DNA from: Arthrobacter sp. 24S4-2
GTDB lineage: Bacteria > Actinomycetota > Actinomycetes > Actinomycetales > Micrococcaceae
DNA length: 64,000 bases
Assembly: GCF_005280255.1 (NCBI RefSeq)
Contig: NZ_CP040018.1
Location: 2,480,001-2,544,000, forward strand
Direction of reading: 5' to 3'
Below, in pieces: positions 17,154-25,985 of the stretch. Each line of letters opens with the position of its first letter. Positions within the stretch are counted from its first letter, which is position 1. A program made the translations under genes and the position numbers. Below the pieces are notes generated by a model, which did no database searches, was not told where the DNA came from, and was given only the letters and a program-made list of their open reading frames with translations.

Positions 17154-17395
17154 GGCTTTCCTTCGTGGATGACGACGATGGCGTCGCCCGGGTTGACCAT
17201 GTCGCCCTCGTTGACTTCGAAGGACTCGAGGACCCCGGCCACATCTGATTGGATTTCGGTGAACTGCTTCATGATTTCGACGATGCCCAGGGTCTGGCCG
17301 ATCTCGATGGTGTCGCCTTCGTTGGCGAACGGCGGTTTGCCGGGGCCGGGCTTGCGGTAAAAGATTCCAGGGAGCGGGGAGACGATGGTTGCCAC
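17150..17395 (-). CDS. accB: biotinyl carrier protein (AccB-type domain)
   Basis: 81-residue stand-alone biotinyl domain. The biotin attachment motif is EIMKQF with Lys near residue 43 (the usual MKM/MKL variant), flanked by IEIGQTLGIV and VLESFEVNEGDMVNPGD. The GTG at 17395 is the only reasonable start between the stop of pxpA (17433) and the domain; its ribosome site is weak (AGCGAG), suggesting coupling to the upstream gene. Shorter than typical AccB because the Pro/Ala-rich N-terminal tail is absent. Partner of the adjacent biotin carboxylase. Confidence 0.88.
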   Translation of the reverse strand: MATIVSPLPGIFYRKPGPGKPPFANEGDTIEIGQTLGIVEIMKQFTEIQSDVAGVLESFEVNEGDMVNPGDAIVVIHEGKP

Positions 17396-17432
17396 GGGGT
17401 TGCTCGCTTTCAGATGGTTGGATAAGTCAGAG

Positions 17433-18175
17433 TCAGCCCAGGACGGCGCGCACGGCGGTGGCCACTGCAACAGAGTTGGGTGCGTCGGAGTGGATGCAGA
17501 TACTCTGGAACGCGATATCCAGTTCAGTGCCGTCAACGGCCAGAATGGGTTGTCCCGCCAGCGCCCGTCTGACGCGCTCGGCAGCGGCGATCGGGTCCGT
17601 GGGTGCCGGGCGGCGCTGGATAAGGAGCTCACCGGCGGGACCGTAATTGAGGTCAACATAGAGTTCCGGCACGAATTCCACCCCCATGGCCCGGCACACG
17701 GATTCGTGAGCGGTCCCGGCGAGCCCGAAGAAGGGGACGCCAAACTGTTTGGCGGTTCCGGCGGCGGCCTGCATCAGTTCCTCGTCGCCGGCCAGCATTC
17801 CGTAAAGGGCGCCGTGGGGTTTGATGTGGTTCAGTTCAAGCCCGTGCTTTGCCAGAAAAGCAGTCAGGGCCCCGGTCTGGTACAGGATGATCGATTCGAC
17901 CTCGCCAGGGCTAAGGACCATGCGGCGGCGTCCGAATCCCACCACGTCCGGAAGACCGGGGTGGGCCCGACGGCCACGCCGTGCTCGGCGGCCAGCGCCA
18001 CGGTCCGGTTCATGACGTCCGGATCGCCGGCGTGATAGCCGCAGGCGACGTTGGCGACGTCGATGATGCGCATGAGTGCATCGTCGTTGCCGAACTCGTG
18101 AAGGCCAAGGCCTTCGCCCATATCGGAGTTCAAAAGCACGCGTACGGGAGTGTCGGTAGTCACACTTGATTGCAT
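17433..18175 (-). pseudogene. pxpA: 5-oxoprolinase subunit A (LamB/YcsF family), single-base frameshift
   Basis: The N-terminal part (RVLLNSDMGEG, then VACGYHAGDPDVMN) and the C-terminal part (VGFGRRRMVLSPGEV, HIKPHGALYGM) together make a complete ~247-residue PxpA/LamB-YcsF protein, but they lie in two frames. They meet at the C run 17966-17968: one more base would restore VGAHPGLPDVVGFG. PxpA binds 5-oxoproline and is needed by the oxoprolinase complex. Either a recent inactivation or a base-calling error; the rest of the gene shows no decay. ATG at 18175 chosen; another in-frame ATG lies 7 codons upstream. Confidence 0.85.
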
Positions 18176-18295
18176 GGGTGTAACGCTACTCAGCATTTCG
18201 GGTTACCGATATTGTGCAGACCGCCTAATATCCAGGGATGAACTATGGTTATTGCACTGTCCAGCGGGCGACTCCCGCCGTTCTTGGAGGCTTCC

Positions 18296-19741
18296 TTGCG
18301 AATCTCAGACTTGGTGGTCGACGCCGACCTCAACATCCGCCTTCGCGTTACGGGCGGCGAAGGCCGCCTGGCTCGACCCATCACGTGGTGCGCTCCGACC
18401 GAGCATATGGACCCCACGCCCTTCCTCAGTGTGAATGCCCTTGTGCTGACCAATGGCATGGGCCTTAACGTCAAGGACTTCAGGATCTGGGACGCCTACG
18501 TGGAACGGCTGGTCTCAGTCCCTGTCTCCGGGCTGGCATTCGGGCTGGGCGCCGCGCACAGCGAACTGCCGGCAGGCTTGGTCCAGGCCTGCGAGGCGCA
18601 CGGCCTGCCACTGCTGGAGCTCCCGCCGGAAGTGCCCTTCGTGCTGATCATGCGCCATGTGGAGCAGGCCATCGCCGCGGAGCGTTATGAGGAGTTGCGA
18701 AAGGGCTGGGAGCTGGCCGATGGATGCACCCGGTTAGCGGCCGGGGGGCATTCCCTGGCCGAGGTTCTGGAACGGGTGGCGGACGTTGTCAACGCGAGGG
18801 TGGCCGTGATCGATTACAATGCGTTCGAGCTTGTCTCCGCAGGCGCGGCTCACGGCGGGCCCACGCGAACAGCGCTGCGCCTGCCCAGCGGCGACTCCGA
18901 GCAATTCCGGCTTGCCATCGAGGGCATCGGGAGCGACATCGTGCTGCAGCCCATTCTTGGCCCCGTCGCTGCAGTCATAGCGATGCAGCTGAGCTACACT
19001 CTCGGGTCGCATTCACCCCTGCATTCCCGGGAGGCCGCCCGCTTCATGGAGACCCTCTACGAGGACCGCGGTGAGCCGTCGGCGCCGTTGAGCCGCTATG
19101 CTCTCGAATCCGGGTTTGATCCCGACGGAGACTGGGGCGCGGTGCTCATCGGCAGGTCGGAAGAAGTAACCCCCGCAAAGCTGCGTGCCATCGCCTGGCG
19201 CGCACGCGTGGGGCTGCAGTCCACATTCAGCACGGTGAGGTTCATGGAGGAAGCCGGGCTGACGACTCTTCTCCTGCAGCACCGGCACGGAGCGGCCGAT
19301 CTGCTGGATGCGACGCGGGGCTTCTTTACGGACGCCCCGGAACTGTCCGTCGTCGTCTCCGAATCCCTGAGCCTCAGCGAATTGCCGCTGGCGCTGCAGC
19401 TCGCCCGCCGTCACGTTGGGCGGGCCGGCGTGCACCGTGCGCCGCTGGCCGATCTCGCCGGCATTGTGCAGGGGCTGCCCAGCCCGGGCCTGGTGGCAAT
19501 GTGCCAGCGGCTGCTGGCCCCACTGGCCTCCGACGGCGGCAGCGCGTTGCGTGAGACGTTCGACGCATACCTGCGCCACAGCGGGAATTCCGCGAAAATC
19601 TGCGATGAGCTCTTCATCCACCGAAACACGCTCAGCTACAGGCTCCGGAAAATCGAGGAGCTCCTCAAACTGGATTTGTCCGACGGCGAAGTCCGCGCCA
19701 CTTGCCTGCTCGCCTTGGGAATCGTCGCGGCATCGCACTGA
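18296..19741 (+). CDS. PucR-family transcriptional regulator
   Basis: 481 residues. N-terminal PucR domain starts RISDLVVDADLNIRL; a central GGDEF-like/activator region follows, and the C-terminal HTH (residues ~425-470) reads SAKICDELFIHRNTLSYRLRKIEELL. The start is placed at TTG 18296 because TTGGAGG lies 5 bp upstream and the family begins at this RISDL strand; the frame is open upstream but has no ribosome site. Divergent from the pxp cluster with a 120-bp gap, so it very likely controls oxoproline use. PucR proteins often respond to nitrogen compounds. Confidence 0.9.
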   Translation: MRISDLVVDADLNIRLRVTGGEGRLARPITWCAPTEHMDPTPFLSVNALVLTNGMGLNVKDFRIWDAYVERLVSVPVSGLAFGLGAAHSELPAGLVQACEAHGLPLLELPPEVPFVLIMRHVEQAIAAERYEELRKGWELADGCTRLAAGGHSLAEVLERVADVVNARVAVIDYNAFELVSAGAAHGGPTRTALRLPSGDSEQFRLAIEGIGSDIVLQPILGPVAAVIAMQLSYTLGSHSPLHSREAARFMETLYEDRGEPSAPLSRYALESGFDPDGDWGAVLIGRSEEVTPAKLRAIAWRARVGLQSTFSTVRFMEEAGLTTLLLQHRHGAADLLDATRGFFTDAPELSVVVSESLSLSELPLALQLARRHVGRAGVHRAPLADLAGIVQGLPSPGLVAMCQRLLAPLASDGGSALRETFDAYLRHSGNSAKICDELFIHRNTLSYRLRKIEELLKLDLSDGEVRATCLLALGIVAASH

Positions 19742-19799
19742 GGAAATCCGCCGGGAAATCGCTCGGGAACTCGTGCTGAGGAAATCTCCACGGTGAACC

Positions 19800-20825
19800 T
19801 CAGTCGCTGCTTTCCCGCACACACAGGATCGGCTCCAGCCTGACCGGCTCGACGATTTCGCCGTCCAGCACGCGCTTCAGGAGCTGCACTGCCGTCCGCC
19901 CGATGTCCAGCATGGGCGAGCGGACCGAGGACAGCGGAATCGGAAGCGCCGCGGCCAGCGAGGTGTCATTGAAACCAACCACCGCCACGTCGCCGCCAAC
20001 CGCGAGGCCACGGGACCGCAGTGCTCCCATGCAACCGATCGCCGCAAAGTCATTGACGGCGAACAGCGCAGTCGGATGGGGGTTGCAGTGAGTCAGGATA
20101 TTCTCGGCCGCTTCCCGTCCGCCGGCGGTATCGAACCGGGACCACACCACGGCCTTCCGGGGAATTTTTCCCCCCAGGGAACGCCAGCGATCTACGAAGC
20201 CGGCGGTCCGGTCGACCGCCGTGCTGGCATAGGGCTCGCCCGCAATCACAGCGACGTTCCGATGCCCCTTGCTCCACAGATGGTCCGCGACAAGCTCGCC
20301 GCCAAGGACGTCGTTGCAGGTGGCGGACGGGTAGCCGGGGACGCGGCGGTTCATGAGCACGAACGGTACCTTCCGTGCCGTCAACTCCCGCAACAGGCCA
20401 TTGTCCAGATGTGCGTCACCGATGATCAGCCCGTCCACGCGTCGGGCCAGCATGGTGTCCGTCTTCCGTCGTTGTTCCTCGGGGTCGTCGCGGGAGTTCA
20501 TGACGAACGTGGAATAGCCCAGCTCCGCAGCGGCCTCGTCAATGCCCTCGTACATGATTGCCAGGACGAGGTCCGAAAGCCGGGGCACGATCACCCCCAT
20601 GAGGCGCGTGCGCCGCGTCCGCAGCCCGGCGGCCTGGGGGTCGGGAGAGTAGCCCCGTTTCCGCGCCAGCTCCCGGACGCGTTCGGCCGTTGCCACGGAG
20701 GCTGCCCCCCGCGCCACTGCGGAGCCCGAGTGAAGGATCCTGGATACCGTCGAAGGGTGAATGCCGAGCTCGCTCGCCAGATCCTTCAGTGTGACCGTGT
20801 GGTCCCCGGCCGTGGTTCTTTCCAT
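19800..20825 (-). CDS. LacI-family transcriptional repressor
   Basis: 341 residues. HTH at residues ~11-35 (VTLKDLASELGIHPSTVSRIL), hinge with RVRELARKRGYSPDPQAAGL, then a type-I periplasmic-binding-like effector domain (LMGVIVPRLSDLVLAIMYEGIDEAA; YPSATCNDVLGGELVADHL). It is divergent from the asparaginase operon, and the gap between them holds two identical palindromes that fit LacI operators, so the repressor probably silences both its own gene and the operon until a pathway compound binds. The effector is unknown. Confidence 0.92.
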   Translation of the reverse strand: MERTTAGDHTVTLKDLASELGIHPSTVSRILHSGSAVARGAASVATAERVRELARKRGYSPDPQAAGLRTRRTRLMGVIVPRLSDLVLAIMYEGIDEAAAELGYSTFVMNSRDDPEEQRRKTDTMLARRVDGLIIGDAHLDNGLLRELTARKVPFVLMNRRVPGYPSATCNDVLGGELVADHLWSKGHRNVAVIAGEPYASTAVDRTAGFVDRWRSLGGKIPRKAVVWSRFDTAGGREAAENILTHCNPHPTALFAVNDFAAIGCMGALRSRGLAVGGDVAVVGFNDTSLAAALPIPLSSVRSPMLDIGRTAVQLLKRVLDGEIVEPVRLEPILCVRESSD

Positions 20826-20944
20826 GCGTTTCCCTGCCTCAGCTCAAAAAGACGACATTACCAAGACTGCCCGATAACGTGCGGTCGCTGATTCGGGAGC
20901 CCTTGACGTGGCGCTCCTCACATTCTATAGTCATTTCACCGCCG

Positions 20945-20962
20945 AACCCAATCGATTGGGTT
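20945..20962. promoter_or_regulatory. LacI-type operator 1
   Basis: AACCCAATCGATTGGGTT is a perfect 18-bp palindrome with the central CG typical of LacI-family operators. It lies 120 bp upstream of the lacI start and 166 bp upstream of the asparaginase start. Its 14-bp core is identical to that of operator 2. Confidence 0.8.
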
Positions 20963-21057
20963 GTCGGGGCTCGGATGCGAAGCGGCGAACTGTTTGCACC
21001 GTCGAATACTCGGAGGCGTCTGCGGGAAACATCGCAAAGATTATTTTTATCCCACAG

Positions 21058-21071
21058 CCCAATCGATTGGG
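21058..21071. promoter_or_regulatory. LacI-type operator 2
   Basis: CCCAATCGATTGGG repeats the core of operator 1, centre to centre 111 bp away and only 40 bp before the asparaginase ATG. The location fits direct repression of the operon; the pair could support looping between sites. Confidence 0.8.
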
Positions 21072-21110
21072 TAAGCATCTGGCAACAGGTGCAGGACAAA
21101 CGGAGTGGAA

Positions 21111-22130
21111 ATGACTGTCACAGAATTGGCTGGCCCCCATGTGGTGCTGTTGGCGACGGGAGGAACCATTTCCTCCCGTGCGTCGCAGGGCGGGGGAGCC
21201 GCCGTGGCGTCGGACACCGGGGAGCAGGTGTTCGCCAGCATGGGGGTTGCGGCCCCGTATCCGGTCCGCGTGGTCGATGTCTTCCGGAAGGGTTCGTACC
21301 TGCTGACGGTCGATGACATGATCGCCATCTGCGCCAGCGTCAGGCAAGCCTTGGCGGACCCGCAGGTTCTGGGGGTCGTGGTCACCCACGGTACGGACAC
21401 GATGGAGGAGACTGCGTATCTTGTTGACCTCACTCACGATGATCCTCGTCCTGTGGTGTTCACCGGAGCGCAGGAGGCGGCCGACTCCCAGAGGCCGGAC
21501 GGTCCCGACAATCTGTCCCGCGCGATCGCCGTCGCGGGTTCCCCGCAGGGCCGGGGGAAGGGCGTACTGCTGGCGTTTGCCGGGACCATCTTCCCGGCGG
21601 CCGGAGTCCGGAAAAGCCACACAACCCGGCGCGATGCGTTCGGTAACCCGGATTTCGGAACCGCCGGTTCGGTGTCCGACTCCGGCGAGGTCAGCATGCA
21701 CGCAGTACGCCCCGGCATTGCCCCGTTGCCGTTGCCGGGCGTCGGCGCCGGTTCGCCGCGCGTGGATCTTATTGCTGCCTACCCAGGAGCGGATTCCGCT
21801 CTCCTGCGGGCTTCCCTGCAGGCCGGGGCGGCAGGGGTTGTGCTGCAGGGGACGGGAACGGGCAACGCCAACCGCGCGATGTGCCGGGAGGTCGCTGACG
21901 CTACGGCGGCCGGCGTCGTGGTGGTGACGAGCACGCGGGTGGAGGCCGGCGCCGTCGTTCCCCGCTACGGCAATGGCGGCGGCGCCGACCTCCTCGCGGC
22001 CGGTGCCATACCGTCCGGGCTGCTTAGGCCATCCCAGTCGCTGGTGCTGCTCAGCCTTCTGCTCCGACTGGGCACCCCCAAGGACAGGATTGCGGAAGCG
22101 TTCGCCCGCCGGGGCACACCGCCTGACTAG
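21111..22130 (+). CDS. asparaginase-family amidohydrolase
   Basis: 339 residues. First catalytic Thr in LLATGGTISS (residues ~13-22), second in VTHGTDTMEETAYLVDLTH (near residue 90), and the C-terminal domain with VVLQGTGTGN and VVVVTSTRVEAG. No signal peptide, so cytoplasmic. The ATG at 21111 has GGAG 8 bp upstream; an in-frame GTG two codons earlier is possible. As first gene of a LacI-controlled operon with a cyclic-imide-hydrolase-like gene, it could hydrolyse a half-amide rather than asparagine; that is inferred from context only. Confidence 0.88.
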   Translation: MTVTELAGPHVVLLATGGTISSRASQGGGAAVASDTGEQVFASMGVAAPYPVRVVDVFRKGSYLLTVDDMIAICASVRQALADPQVLGVVVTHGTDTMEETAYLVDLTHDDPRPVVFTGAQEAADSQRPDGPDNLSRAIAVAGSPQGRGKGVLLAFAGTIFPAAGVRKSHTTRRDAFGNPDFGTAGSVSDSGEVSMHAVRPGIAPLPLPGVGAGSPRVDLIAAYPGADSALLRASLQAGAAGVVLQGTGTGNANRAMCREVADATAAGVVVVTSTRVEAGAVVPRYGNGGGADLLAAGAIPSGLLRPSQSLVLLSLLLRLGTPKDRIAEAFARRGTPPD

Positions 22131-22195
22131 TACCACCCGATACCAAAACCTCAACGACAAGACCTCTACAAAAAATGCAATGAAAGGTTGATCTC

Positions 22196-23082
22196 ATGAC
22201 TAAGGACATCCAAGTCGCGTTCGGCGTCGACGTGGACGCCGTAGCCGGAATGCTCGGCTCCTATGGGGCGAGGATTCCCCGTGCGATATCTCCCGTGGCT
22301 TGTTCAGCGGCGAGGTCGGCGGCCCGCGCATTATCCGTCTCTTCGAGAAGTACGGCCTGACCGCCACGTGGTTCGTGCCCGGCCACTCGATCGAGACCTT
22401 CCCGGACCTGACCCGGATGATCGTGGACGCGGGGCACGAAATCGGCGTACACGGGTACTCACATGAAAACCCCATCGCCATGACCCGCGAGCAGGAGACG
22501 GCCATCCTGGACCGGTCGATCGAACTCATCGAAAAGGTGTCCGGCCGTCGCCCCACGGGCTATGTCGCTCCCTGGTGGGAATTTTCCCCGGTCACCAACG
22601 AGATCCTCCTCGAACGCGGAATCAAGTACGACCACTCCCTGATGCACCGCGATTTCGAGCCCTATTACGTGCGTGTCGGTGACAGCTGGAAGAAGATCGA
22701 CTACACCAAGGCCGCGGAGACCTGGATGGAGCCGCTTGTCCGCGGCAAGGAGACCGACCTTGTCGAGATCCCGGCCAACTGGTACCTGGACGACCTCCCT
22801 CCCATGATGTTCATCAAGGCGGCCCCGAACTCCCACGGATTCGTCAGCCCCCGGGACACCGAACAAATGTGGCGCGACCAGTTCGACTGGGTGTACCGGG
22901 AAATGGACCAGGCCGTCTTCACCATGACCATCCACCCGGATGTCTCGGGCCGCCCCCAGGTCCTGCTCATGCTTGAGCGCCTCATCGAACACATCAACTC
23001 CCACGACGGCGTCAGTTGGCTGACGTTCGACCAGATCGCGGACTCCTTCCTCGCCCGCAGCCCCCGAAAGGAAAACCAGTAA
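22196..23082 (+). pseudogene. cyclic imide hydrolase / PgdA-like polysaccharide deacetylase, single-base frameshift
   Basis: Two frames join to one ~295-residue protein of the NodB-fold deacetylase family that includes cyclic imide hydrolases and HpPgdA. Start ATG 22196 gives VAFGVDVDAVAGMLGSYG. After the G run at 22265-22268 the frame is lost, and one more G would give SYGGEDSPCDISRGLFSGEV. The rest continues with ATWFVPGHSIETFPD, GVHGYSHENPIAM (the two metal His) and IEIPANWYLDDLPPMMF. Asp of the FGVDVDA segment completes the metal triad. Otherwise intact, so a base-calling error is as likely as true loss. Expected to open cyclic imides to half-amides. Confidence 0.85.
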
Positions 23083-24470
23083 TGACCATCCAGCAGCCCG
23101 CCGTCGACCTGACGCAACCCGCGCCGGACGAAAAACGCCGCTTCCCGGTATTCTCCAAGCACCACACAACCACCGCCACCGTTCTGGCCCTGCTGGCCTG
23201 GACCGTCGCCGTGTTCGACTTCGGACTTTTCGGCACCCTCCTGCCGGCCATGCAGGAGGAATTCGGCTGGACCGCGACGGAAGCCTACGCCATCAACACC
23301 TGGATCGCCGTCGGCACCGCCATCGTCTGCTTCGGAATCGGCCCCGTTATTGACCGGCTCGGCCGCCGCAAGGGCATGATGACCACTATCGGTGGAACCG
23401 CGATTGTCTCCGGCCTGACGGCCCTGATCCCGACAGGAATCCCGTTCCTCAGCAACGGCCTGCTGGTGCTCGTCCGTTCCTTCGGCGGGCTCGGATTCTC
23501 GGAGCAGGCCGTCAACGCGACCTACATGAACGAGGTCTACCAGGTCACCGAAGTCGCCGACAAGCGCAAGCGCCCCGGCTTCCACTACTCCTTCATCCAG
23601 GGCGGCTGGCCGCTGGGCTTCCTGCTCGCCAGCGCCCTCGCCCTCGCCTTCCTTCCGTCCCTCGGCTGGCGCGCCCTGTACCTGATGGCCACCGTTCCGG
23701 CCGCGATCATCGTGTGGGTCATCGCCAAGAAACTGAAGGAGACGCCGCAGTTCGAACTGCACCACAAGCTGACCCAACTTGAGAAGAGCGGCAAGACCGA
23801 GGACGCCCATTCCCTGGCCCATGCATTCGGCGTCGAGCACTCCTCCGCGGCCCCGCTCAAGCGCATCTGGGAGCCGCACCTGCGCCGGAACACGATCGTC
23901 TTGTCGCTGGCCTGGATCTTCAACTTCTTCGGCATCCTGATCTTCAGCATTCTCGGCAGCTCCGTTCTGAAGAACGCCAAGGGTGTGGAACTTTCTGATG
24001 CCTTCTGGATGCTGATCGTCATCAACATGCTGGCGTACTTCGGCTACGTCTTCCACGGATGGATCGGTGACAAGATCGGCCGCAAGCTGACTATCATCGG
24101 CGGCTGGATTCTCTCCGGCATCTCGTTCACCATCATGCTCAGCCCCATCGCCACGAGCCCCTTCATGATCATCGTCACCTACGGCGCCGGATTGTTCTTC
24201 CTGGTCGGACCGTACGCCGCAATCCAGTACTTCATGGCAGAGTGCTACCCCGTGAGTTGCCGTGCCACCGGCACAGCCTTCATCGGCGCAATGAGCCAGC
24301 CCGGCACCATTCTCGGCGGCGCGCTGTTCACGGCAGCGGCAGCCAGTGCGGGAACCGGCGCCGCAGCCCTGTGGGTCGGCGCGGCCGGAACGCTGTTCTC
24401 CGGCCTGCTGATGATCGCAGCGAAGCCGCCGGTTGAGGCCCTTCTCGAGGATCACCCTCATGACGACTGA
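23082..24470 (+). CDS. MFS transporter
   Basis: 462 residues, 12 predicted helices. The N terminus is cytoplasmic (TQPAPDEKRRFPVFSKHH), the first helix near residues 28-48 (AWTVAVFDFGLFGTLLPAM) and the loop 2-3 signature is IDRLGRRKGMM. The halfway loop carries the charged stretch EKSGKTEDAHS; the second-half signature is GDKIGRKL. It resembles the sugar/metabolite:H+ symporters. ATG at 23082 shares a base with the previous stop (TAATG) and GAAAGG lies upstream. Likely imports the imide, amide or hydroxy acid degraded by the operon. Confidence 0.88.
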   Translation: MTIQQPAVDLTQPAPDEKRRFPVFSKHHTTTATVLALLAWTVAVFDFGLFGTLLPAMQEEFGWTATEAYAINTWIAVGTAIVCFGIGPVIDRLGRRKGMMTTIGGTAIVSGLTALIPTGIPFLSNGLLVLVRSFGGLGFSEQAVNATYMNEVYQVTEVADKRKRPGFHYSFIQGGWPLGFLLASALALAFLPSLGWRALYLMATVPAAIIVWVIAKKLKETPQFELHHKLTQLEKSGKTEDAHSLAHAFGVEHSSAAPLKRIWEPHLRRNTIVLSLAWIFNFFGILIFSILGSSVLKNAKGVELSDAFWMLIVINMLAYFGYVFHGWIGDKIGRKLTIIGGWILSGISFTIMLSPIATSPFMIIVTYGAGLFFLVGPYAAIQYFMAECYPVSCRATGTAFIGAMSQPGTILGGALFTAAAASAGTGAAALWVGAAGTLFSGLLMIAAKPPVEALLEDHPHDD

Positions 24471-25227
24471 GAACAGGGTGGCCGTGATTACCGGAGCGGC
24501 CAGCGGCATTGGTCGGGCCCTCGCGGTCCATTACGCCCAGCGCGGCGTGCACGCGGTGATCGGCACCTTTCCCGGTGACCCGCACGACCCGGAAGAAACC
24601 CTCCGCCTGGTGAAGGCCGCCGGCGGCCAGGCGGTCATCCACGAAGTGGATGTCCGCAGCACGCCGTCCGTCGATGCGTTCGCCGAACGCGCCCTCGAAG
24701 AGTATGGCCGTCTGGACTACGCGGTGGCCAACGCCGGAATCCTGCGCAACTCGCCCCTGGGCGAGATGACCGATGAGCGCTGGGAGGCCATGCTCGACGT
24801 CGACCTCACCGGCGTGTTGCGGACCCTGCGCGCAGGGTCCGCAAGGATGACCGACGGCGGAGCGATGGTTGCCGTGTCCTCTATTGCCGGAGGTGTGTAC
24901 GGGTGGGAGGAACATGCCCATTACGCGGCCGCCAAGGCCGGCGTGCTCGGGTTGATCCGCAGCGTGGCCGCCGAGCTGGGCCCGCGCGGCATCCGCGCCA
25001 ACGCCGTGATTCCCGGACTCATCGAGACGCCCCAGTCCCTGGACCCGGTGAACTCCCTCGGGCCCGACGGACTGCAACGCGCCGGTCTGGAAATCCCCTG
25101 GGGCCGCGTCGGACGGCCCCAGGAGGTTGCCAGCGTGATCGGCTTCCTGACCTCCAATGACGCTGTCTACGTCACCGGCCAGTCGCTGATCGTCGACGGC
25201 GGTCTCACCGTCAAGATGCGTGCCTGA
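24460..25227 (+). CDS. SDR-family oxidoreductase
   Basis: 255-residue classical short-chain dehydrogenase. Cofactor motif VAVITGAASGIGRAL at residues ~7-21, DVRS after beta-3/4, VANAG, catalytic Ser in VSSIAGG and Tyr/Lys in HYAAAKAG. The acidic-lacking residue set after the GxxxGxG strand does not settle NAD versus NADP. The start overlaps the MFS stop by 11 bp (coupled). Probably oxidises an alcohol or hydroxy-acid intermediate of the pathway. Confidence 0.88.
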   Translation: MTTENRVAVITGAASGIGRALAVHYAQRGVHAVIGTFPGDPHDPEETLRLVKAAGGQAVIHEVDVRSTPSVDAFAERALEEYGRLDYAVANAGILRNSPLGEMTDERWEAMLDVDLTGVLRTLRAGSARMTDGGAMVAVSSIAGGVYGWEEHAHYAAAKAGVLGLIRSVAAELGPRGIRANAVIPGLIETPQSLDPVNSLGPDGLQRAGLEIPWGRVGRPQEVASVIGFLTSNDAVYVTGQSLIVDGGLTVKMRA

Positions 25228-25247
25228 AAAGCCCCGGAAGGACAAGA

Positions 25248-25970
25248 ATGAACAACCCTGACGCCTCCCGTCACACGGAGGGCCGCGCTGTAGTGGTCAC
25301 AGGCGGAGCCAGCGGCATAGGCAAGGCCATCGCTGAAGCCTTCACCGCCAACGGCGACAGAGTGGCTGTGCTCGACCGGTCCGGCGCGGCGGGAAGCATC
25401 GCCGTCGACGTCTCAGACGAAGCGAGCGTGAGGGCCGCCTTCGCCGCCGCACGCGCCGAGCTCGGGAGCATCGATATTCTCGTGAACAGTGCGGGACTGC
25501 TGACGGAATCACCGCTGGAGGACATGACCCTGGCTATGTGGAACGAGACGATTGCCGTTGACCTGACGGGCGTCTTCCTGTGTTGCCGGGAGGTGGTGGG
25601 GGAGATGCGGCAGCAGAAGTGGGGCCGCATCATCAACATCGCCTCACAGCTGGCCATCAAGGGCGGCACCGGGCTCAGCCACTACAGCGCCGCCAAAGCC
25701 GGGGTCGTGGGACTGACCAAGGCTCTGGCCCTGGAAACCGCCGGCGACAACGTGCTGGTCAACAGCATCGCCCCTGGCCCCATCGAGACGCCCCTGGTTG
25801 ACGGCATTTCCGAGGACTGGAAAACGGAGAAGCGTGCCGGCCTGCCGCTGCTGCGCTTTGGCCTTCCGGCCGAGGTGGCGCCTACAGCGCTGCTTCTCGC
25901 CAGCGATCCGGGCGGCAACCTGTATGTCGGTCAGACGCTGGGGCCAAATTCCGGCGACGTCATGCCCTAG
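25248..25970 (+). CDS. SDR-family oxidoreductase (FabG-like)
   Basis: 240 residues. VVVTGGASGIGKAIAEAF near the N terminus, a shortened segment around DRSGAAGSIAVDVSD, then ILVNSAGLL, catalytic Ser in NIASQLAI, and YSAAKAG with the Tyr/Lys pair. It is 20 bp downstream of the first SDR with GGAAGGACA as ribosome site. Sequence differs clearly from the first SDR, so this is not a recent duplication. A second redox step on an operon intermediate is likely; the substrate is unknown. Confidence 0.88.
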   Translation: MNNPDASRHTEGRAVVVTGGASGIGKAIAEAFTANGDRVAVLDRSGAAGSIAVDVSDEASVRAAFAAARAELGSIDILVNSAGLLTESPLEDMTLAMWNETIAVDLTGVFLCCREVVGEMRQQKWGRIINIASQLAIKGGTGLSHYSAAKAGVVGLTKALALETAGDNVLVNSIAPGPIETPLVDGISEDWKTEKRAGLPLLRFGLPAEVAPTALLLASDPGGNLYVGQTLGPNSGDVMP

Positions 25971-25985
25971 GAAAGGACGCCTCAC

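Noticed and set aside
22701..24509. 602-codon open frame on the minus strand
   Set aside because: Antisense to the deacetylase and MFS genes; composition rich in Gly/Asp/Gln/His with no domain. Long shadows like this are common at high GC.
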